Shown here one piece after another: positions 58,749 to 64,000 of a stretch of 64,000 bases of DNA (positions within the stretch are counted from its first letter, which is position 1; every line of letters starts with the position of its first letter). This stretch comes from Silene conica (Eukaryota; Streptophyta; Magnoliopsida; Caryophyllales; Caryophyllaceae). The position numbers were made by a program, and so were the translations under genes. The notes beneath the pieces were generated by a model, which was not told the DNA's origin, searched no databases, and saw nothing but the letters and a program-made list of their open reading frames with translations. The DNA lies in NCBI GenBank assembly GCA_029255685.2, contig CM055316.2, positions 69,455,237 through 69,519,236 on the forward strand. The letters run 5' to 3'.

Positions 58749-60004
58749 TTACGTCATATGGTCTGAAGCTCCTGAGTCTATTATCCAATTCTCAGTTATT
58801 AATGCATTATGAGCAATATGAGCACTGGCAGCAAAGGGGATACCTGAGAAATGAGATGAACTAGCATTATCAGTATTTGATTGAGACTGATATTGAGAAT
58901 GCAACTTGAATATTTCTTTTGCAACAGCCTGCACAAACGATGCATCAAGTTCTTGTGCAGGGATATTGGCAGATTCAAAAGGAGTATCCGCTTCATAAGT
59001 TTGTGCTTCCTCCACATTGCCAGCAAACTTCCTGGTGGAACCTCCATGTTGAGTAGAAGGCTGCTTTGGAATAGAATTTGTACGATTGGCCTGCTCCCTT
59101 TTGTGAACCCAGCAATACTCAAGTGTGTGACCTCGTTTTTCACAACGAGTGCAATAATAAGCAGGTTTCTCTGGTTTATCTGCTTGATTGTTTGAGTGAT
59201 CATACTTCACTTTCTTTCCATCACGCCTCCATACATTCTTAGGGACATTAGAGGTAGCAGCAAGAACAATGCTATCTGAGTTATGTACTGGAGTAGGAGG
59301 CGATGTGATATTCATCTGAACTTCAGCTTGATGAATTTTGGCATAAACCTGATTAATGTTTGGCAATGGATCCAAAGTAAGAATCTGACTTCGAATAGCA
59401 TCATATTTCCTATGCAATCCCATGAGAAAATCAAGAATGTGATGTGTATTCTCCCTGGCCACAATCTTCTTAAGGAGATGATAGGTGCAATCAGCAATAG
59501 CACCACAGTCACCTTCAGGTAATGGATCCAGAAAATGTATAACCTCCCAGCCAGAACGAAGTTTCGCATAATACTCAGCCACAGTAAGATCATCCTGTTT
59601 GATTTGATGAATCTCTTGGCGTAATTGATACAAATATGGAGCATTTGATTGATTGAAACACTCATTAAGTTCCTCCCAAAATTGTTTGCTATATGTGACA
59701 TAAGAGAAACTCTTAGCAATTTCTTCAGTTAAGGAAAACTGAATCCAGCGCATCACCGTATAATCTGTCCTTATCCAGCCATGATAAGTGGAATCAGATT
59801 CAGCTGGTTTAGCACAAGCTCCATTGATGAAGTCAAGCTTATTTTTGGAAATCAACGCAACACGCATGTTACGCGACCAGTGAAGAAATGATTTTCCGTT
59901 GAAAACCTGTGAAAGTAGCTGAAGAAGAGACTGATCACTGCACCTTTGGTGAGGTGAAGAGGATTTTTGTAAACAGATGAAGGCGTAGGTGTAGATGTCG
60001 CCAT
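58749..60004 (-). pseudogene. Host copia gag and start of protease
   Basis: The likely ATG is at 60004. A frameshift near 59945 joins MATSTPTPSSVYKNPLHLTK to the main frame (NGKSFLHWSRNMRVALISKNKLDFING). The gag core contains FWEELNECFNQSNAPYLYQL and LTVAEYYAKLRSGWEVI; the zinc knuckle is CTRCEKRGHTLEYC. Protease begins WIIDSGASDHMT and is cut by TAA at 58749. Gag would coat element RNA. Confidence 0.92.
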
Positions 60005-60192
60005 GAGTAATGGTTTTGTTAGGGTGCAAACCCGCACCCTAACAGGTTTCAGATACTTCAAAAGAAGAATTTGTAGCGGAAAAGATTATTTATAAGAGTA
60101 ATGAAATGTAAATCAGAAGTTGTGATGTAAGAAAAACATCAATGGTGATGAATTAATCATCTAATTAGGATCAAACCTTGACGAAGATACCA

Positions 60193-60459
60193 TGTGGAAT
60201 TCTAATCTATTGAATTTCAGAAGATGTACTCTTTGTGAATGATTGACACAGAAAGTAAATTAATGATTGGATATTATTGATTTGCAAGTTAGTTACAGAG
60301 AGTATGTACAGCTATATATATACTACTTGTACACTACAAATATCTAGATATTTTACATTAGATTCTATAACTGATTCGTAACAGATTTGTAACTGACTTG
60401 AGCTTGAGGCTTCTGCGTAGCAGTGAACTTAAGGCTTCTGCATATCCAATACTTCAACA
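60193..60459 (-). repeat. 5' LTR of host copia
   Basis: 267 bp. It differs from 32242-32512 by about ten changes including small indels. Confidence 0.93.
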
Positions 60460-60464
60460 AGGTT

Positions 60465-60897
60465 TGATAACAATAAACTACATTAGCATTGGTTTGATTT
60501 GTTTGATTAAGGGAACTACCCTCAATGGGATAAAGAACATCCAATTCATTTTGTTGGGCATTCAGCAGGAACACAATTTGTAAGGGTCTTGTAGCAAATG
60601 CTTGTTGATAAGGTCAGTTAGGGTTCGTTGTGCAATGTTTTGGAGTGGAATGAATCACCTGGAGCATTTCAGTTTCGATGATTTTGATGCATATAATTTG
60701 CTGGTTGAGTATTACGTCATTGTCTGGAGCATTTAATGGCACCAGAATAACATTATTTATGGCTTCTGATCGATCATGGAACGTGACAGAATTATCTTCT
60801 ATCCAATGCTCAGAGAACACATTTTCTGAACTGTCATCCTTCCCCTCATTTGCCGTTTCTTTCATTCTATTTATTTAAATAAATTATGTTCGCATAG
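60465..60897. other. Unassigned flank of host copia
   Basis: Minus-strand frames of 69-83 residues (to 60574 and 60614-60865) have no family I recognise. This is the sequence the copia element entered. Confidence 0.35.
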
Positions 60898-61747
60898 GAA
60901 CGGGATTGAACAAGAGTATACTCTTATGCAACAAAATGTGCAATGGCCTTTGGGTTGACCTTTTGGAGCTTATTATGGTCATTAGGTGCGCCTTCCTACT
61001 TTACAACTTATTTCCTGAACAATAACAACAACAACAACAACAACAATAACTTGTGGTTTATGAGGATATCATCGGGAGTGATTTTTCATGCATTCAGGGC
61101 AGTGGCGTTTTTAGGGGTGCAGGGGTTTCACCCGCACCCCTTTGCTCGAAAATATTTATAAACTAGTTTATTTAAGGTTTATCAAATATTATTTATAAAC
61201 TAGTTTATTTAAGGTTTATCAAATATTTGGTGGTGTAGTGGTTAGATACTGAAATTCTACAAATTTGGTCACGGGTTCGACTCCCATGTATGAAATTTTT
61301 GCACTTTTTTCTCATTTAGTAATAAATTTTGACTTTATTGCTATTTAATGTTCTAAGATCATATTATTGGGCTACAATTATCTGGATTATATTATAAAAT
61401 GTACTCTTTTCTCATTAAAGAGCTATATACTTGCAAATTTATACAAATTATTTTATTTATACCTTATTGAATTATTTAGAACCAATTTTTTAAATTTTGT
61501 GTTTTACTCTAGCCTCACGATTTTATTGTGTTTAAATTTTAGTTCATATCGTCGAAATAATTGTTAAGTTTTTGCACCCCTATAATCGAGTCCTGGATAC
61601 GCCTCTGATTCAGGGTCCATACTATTGTGGTGTTGGTGCCGGAAACTCTTGGGGACATGTCATTTCTGACGCTCATTACAAAGCATGCTTATATTATATG
61701 CTGGAATTAACATTAGTGGAACCAATGGTAAAGTAATGCCTGGCCAG
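60898..61747 (+). pseudogene. Glutamine synthetase pseudogene, two exons
   Basis: Exon a (60898-60985) reads GIEQEYTLMQQNVQWPLG-stop-PFGAYYG, matching the GIEQEYTL...WPLGWP region of plant glutamine synthetase (ammonia plus glutamate to glutamine). The Trp of GWP is TGA, and the last codon before the GTGCG donor is TAG where CAG is expected. Exon b (61614-61747) reads [10 protein letters not shown]...DAHYKACLY, then after a 5-nt insertion [16 protein letters not shown] before a GTATG donor. Several active-site-region residues differ. A 508-bp hAT lies between them at the splice acceptor. No further exons are seen on either side. Confidence 0.88.
61100..61607. mobile_element. Non-autonomous hAT element in the GS pseudogene
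   Basis: Ends CAGTGGCGTTT and ACGCCTCTG are imperfect inverted repeats of the hAT type (CAG(T/A)GGCG). The perfect 8-bp duplication ATTCAGGG lies at 61092-61099 and 61608-61615. Inside are a ~47-bp tandem repeat (TAAACTAGTTTATTTAAGG, 61158-61234) and a tRNA-like segment with GTGTAGTGGTTAGA and GGGTTCGACTCCC (61233-61289). No transposase. Confidence 0.88.
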
Positions 61748-63312
61748 GTATGCTCTCGTCCTATATAAATCCATATTTCATCAGCTTAATTTGCATAACT
61801 ACTATCTCCACCCCAAGTTTAATGTCCCTATCTGAATTTGATCGTCAACTGATGGTGTCAACTTTTACCAATAAATTTTCTCAAGATATTATTTAAAATG
61901 TCATCAAGATATTATTTAAAATGTCATGTTGATTTGTCAAGACTACAATTTCATATTACCAACTACGAAAAGTGGTATATTGCAAAACAATATCAGTAAA
62001 AGTCAACAACATTTGACTACAGAAGTGACGCAATTCTTATAACTTTCATCTGGCTGTATCTGTAGTGGGAAGTCTAGGCCGGTCCGAGTGTTGGCATAGA
62101 AGCTGGAGACCATATCTGGTGTGCTAGATATCTTCTTGAGGTACTTGCCTTCCAACCATATATTGATTCTGCATAGGTCACTTGCCAATCTTTTCAAGAG
62201 ATCCGTTCTGTCACGATTCATTGATCTTAGAAACTGATATGGGATCCTAGTAATCTTGGTAGGACTTGATATTCCTCTATCCTTGCAAAACATCTTCGTT
62301 AATTGAACGTCACCGAGTATTGAATGTTGCATTAGTGGCTTTCTGTTATCCTAGCATTACTTTTGTTTAATTTGCGATGGAAGAAAAGGTTCATTTTTCT
62401 AAGTCTTGCTTTAAAAAAGCACGCCTTATATGAGGCACTATCCAAAACATCTCTATGCGGTTTAGGTGCACCCTTTAGACAGGGCTCGATAGCCCTTGTT
62501 GCCCAATATTTATTTGGAAATTACAAATTTGTTATCAAAAATAGGGCGCCTTTGCATTGCACCTTGTCGCCTCCGTCCCTTAGCACCTCGGTGCGCCTTG
62601 CACATTTGCGAACTAGGTTGATAGTACAATACTTGCTTAGAAGAAATTTCTTTTATGTGAAACACTATTTCTTCTATCACGAATAATTGGAGAGGAAGAA
62701 GCCGCTTGGACCGCTGATTTTCAGCTTGTGTCCTGTTGATGGTTATTTTACTTTATTATACAAATTTCATGGGATTGGAATTTCGGAACTTCTTATACTT
62801 TCTATATGTCTTTTGATGTGTGTGTGGGTTTTCCTTATGTATTCTGTGATTATTAATGAGTTTTTGAATTGTGTCAGGCTCATTAGAGTTCACATGCACA
62901 TCTTTTCGTTGTGAAACTGTTTTTACTTCTCATGTGAAGTTTTCCGTAGGTTGGTCAATGGCCACCATCGACAACCTTGCCCTTCGCTAATAATAGTTTC
63001 TTAAAACTTCACTTTCATTGAAGTTTCAGCTCAATTAGCGAGTTACCTTATTATCATAACTCATAAGCGAGAAAACTCTCCAAGCATATGCTATTTTGAA
63101 TTTGTTTTTATTGATTTTTTAAGTTTATTTTACCCTAACCCTATCAGTTTGTGATTACGACTTTGTTGTTGTTATTGTTCTTCTTTGAACTTCGTTTTGG
63201 TAGGTAAGGGACATACTGTCTCTCAATGTCAGAGATTTCTTTTTGAAACCTCACACTTTGTTTCATATGGTAACTTTATCAATGTCTTAAACTACATTAG
63301 GACCAGTCTTAA
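61748..63312. other. Unassigned region
   Basis: A 109-residue minus frame (62003-62332, containing ITRIPYQFLRSMNRDRTDLL) looks protein-like but I cannot assign it; it may be a gene fragment. The 62400-62620 part is rich in GCGCC-type short repeats. Otherwise intron-like T-rich sequence. Confidence 0.3.
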
Positions 63313-63551
63313 GGTCATGTTTGGATGGAGGGATTTGGAGGGAAATGAAAGGGATGGAGAGTAGCGGATTTAAAATCCCCTGGTTGGATAGGGTGGAGGA
63401 AAATGGAGGGAGAGGGATCCATTTTCCCTCCACCATAGGAAAAATTTGGAGGGAAATTGTATCCAAACATCCAAACATCCACTCCCCATTCTCCCTTCCC
63501 TCCTCCCCCCTCCCCTCCCTTTCCCTCCTATTTTGGTATCCAAAGCAGGCC
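63313..63551. mobile_element. Possible PIF/Harbinger-type MITE
   Basis: GGTCATGTTTGGAT at the left and ATCCAAAGCAGGCC at the right are imperfect inverted repeats (about 10 of 14). The arms are purine-rich (GGAGGGA) and pyrimidine-rich (TCCCTCC) and can fold on each other. Flanks TAA and TGA are a poor 3-bp duplication, so the call is tentative. Confidence 0.45.
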
Positions 63552-64000
63552 TGAGAGTGCATTGCGTTGTGGAGGCAATAATAATTACTCGTAGATGTTT
63601 TGTTGTTCCATTGTGTGTAACTCTTTGCTTCTACTGCTTGATGAAATGACTTGAACTTTGGCTTGACTGCATAATTGGGTTGAAGCAAAACCAGATTGGT
63701 GCGCATGTTGGATTGAACTAATTCTGACGGTTTGGTATTTCATCCCAGTAGATTGATTACTAGCACAAACATAGATAGCACTAAAAAGAGCTCATCATCT
63801 ATTTGGATCCTTGTCATATGTTACCAGCATATGTTATTTTGTGTTTGTGTGTGTGTTTTTCTTTTTCTTTTTTAATATATAAACGTGAGTAATCTGTTTG
63901 ACCTAGATATAAGTGAGGAAACCTAATCATTGGGAACTTACTGATGCCAGTCTTTAATCTTTGTGAGTGCATTTGTTTAACAGCTTGAAGCAGGTGTTTT
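63552..64000. other. Unassigned region to window end
   Basis: No gene, repeat end or RNA gene recognised. Confidence 0.4.

Larger units (their letters stand above)
32242..60459 (-). mobile_element. Host Ty1/copia element split by two nested insertions
   Basis: LTRs at 32242-32512 (271 bp) and 60193-60459 (267 bp) begin TGT(T/G)GAATTC and end TTCAACA. Perfect 5-bp duplication AGGTT lies at 32237-32241 and 60460-60464. Next to the right LTR, TGGTATC (60186-60192, minus) is the start of an initiator-Met-type primer site. Removing the insertions 32520-43425 and 45623-57764 leaves about 5.2 kb with gag, protease, integrase, RT and RNase H in normal copia order. The LTRs differ by roughly 3-4% by eye, more than those of the insertions, as nesting requires. 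Confidence 0.95.

Noticed and set aside
61233-61289. tRNA gene inside the hAT element
   Set aside because: Box A and B-like sequences are present but no acceptor stem or anticodon arm forms; it is a tRNA-like part of the transposon.
62400-62620. GCGCC-rich short repeats as a possible regulatory island
   Set aside because: They resemble decayed low-complexity transposon sequence and I found no ends or target duplication.
1-64000. CRISPR-like arrays based on the regular 12-bp repeats and 9-nt spacers
   Set aside because: The repeats come as isolated pairs inside LTR retroelements of a eukaryote, with spacers far too short and no associated genes.

Overview
This is plant nuclear DNA, probably intergenic or intronic heterochromatin of a flowering plant. 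The evidence is AT-rich sequence, plant-type Ty1/copia and Ty3/gypsy (Tat and Athila-like) retrotransposons, a Helitron, hAT, MULE and PIF/Harbinger relics, a tRNA-derived SINE, and broken exons of a eukaryotic glutamine synthetase. I cannot name the species. No gene in the window is convincingly intact apart from two identical ORFs inside a non-autonomous retroelement.

Layout. 1-1013: the 3' part of an LTR from a family that recurs through the window (the 'GTCGAC family'). 1014-2465: Helitron remnant with helicase C-terminus and 3' hairpin terminus. 2785-6100: truncated copia pol. 7066-7603: MULE-type MITE with 9-bp target duplication. 8962-9082: SINE. 9937-11548: solo LTR of the GTCGAC family (minus strand). 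12319-17047: decayed copia element (minus strand). 18178-28150: a tandem repeat array with ~414-bp units on its right side, split by a complete 8.1-kb gag-protease-only GTCGAC element (18576-26665). 28581-29368: GC-rich hAT-like element. 29472-31150: PIF/Harbinger remnant.

32242-60459 is one copia element (minus strand) blown apart by nested insertions. A tandem LTR-internal-LTR-internal-LTR GTCGAC element (32520-43425) sits in its polypurine tract. A Tat-lineage gypsy element (45623-57764) sits in its integrase/RT linker. The Tat element itself carries a solo GTCGAC-family LTR (48035-50055) in gag, and a spliced four-exon antisense gene downstream of pol. 60898-61747: glutamine synthetase pseudogene split by a 508-bp hAT at its splice acceptor. 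The remainder to 64000 is unassigned.

The most unusual signal is a 33-bp module in every GTCGAC-family element: two 12-bp palindromic sites of the form GGTCG-RY-CGACC separated by a variable 9-nt spacer, always 21 bp start to start. By hand I located about 40 modules (all occurrences counted) in four LTR subtypes, in 3' untranslated regions and inside the gag reading frame. Just upstream of the LTR TATA box the arrangement is the same in all four subtypes. Most sites contain the RCCGAC core known as the DRE/CRT element. The GTCGAC elements lack reverse transcriptase and integrase here. They appear to form a two-tier non-autonomous system: one type encodes gag-protease, the other a short divergent gag-like protein. 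Both share LTR ends, tRNA-Asp primer site, 3' RNA hairpins and a C-terminal protein tail.
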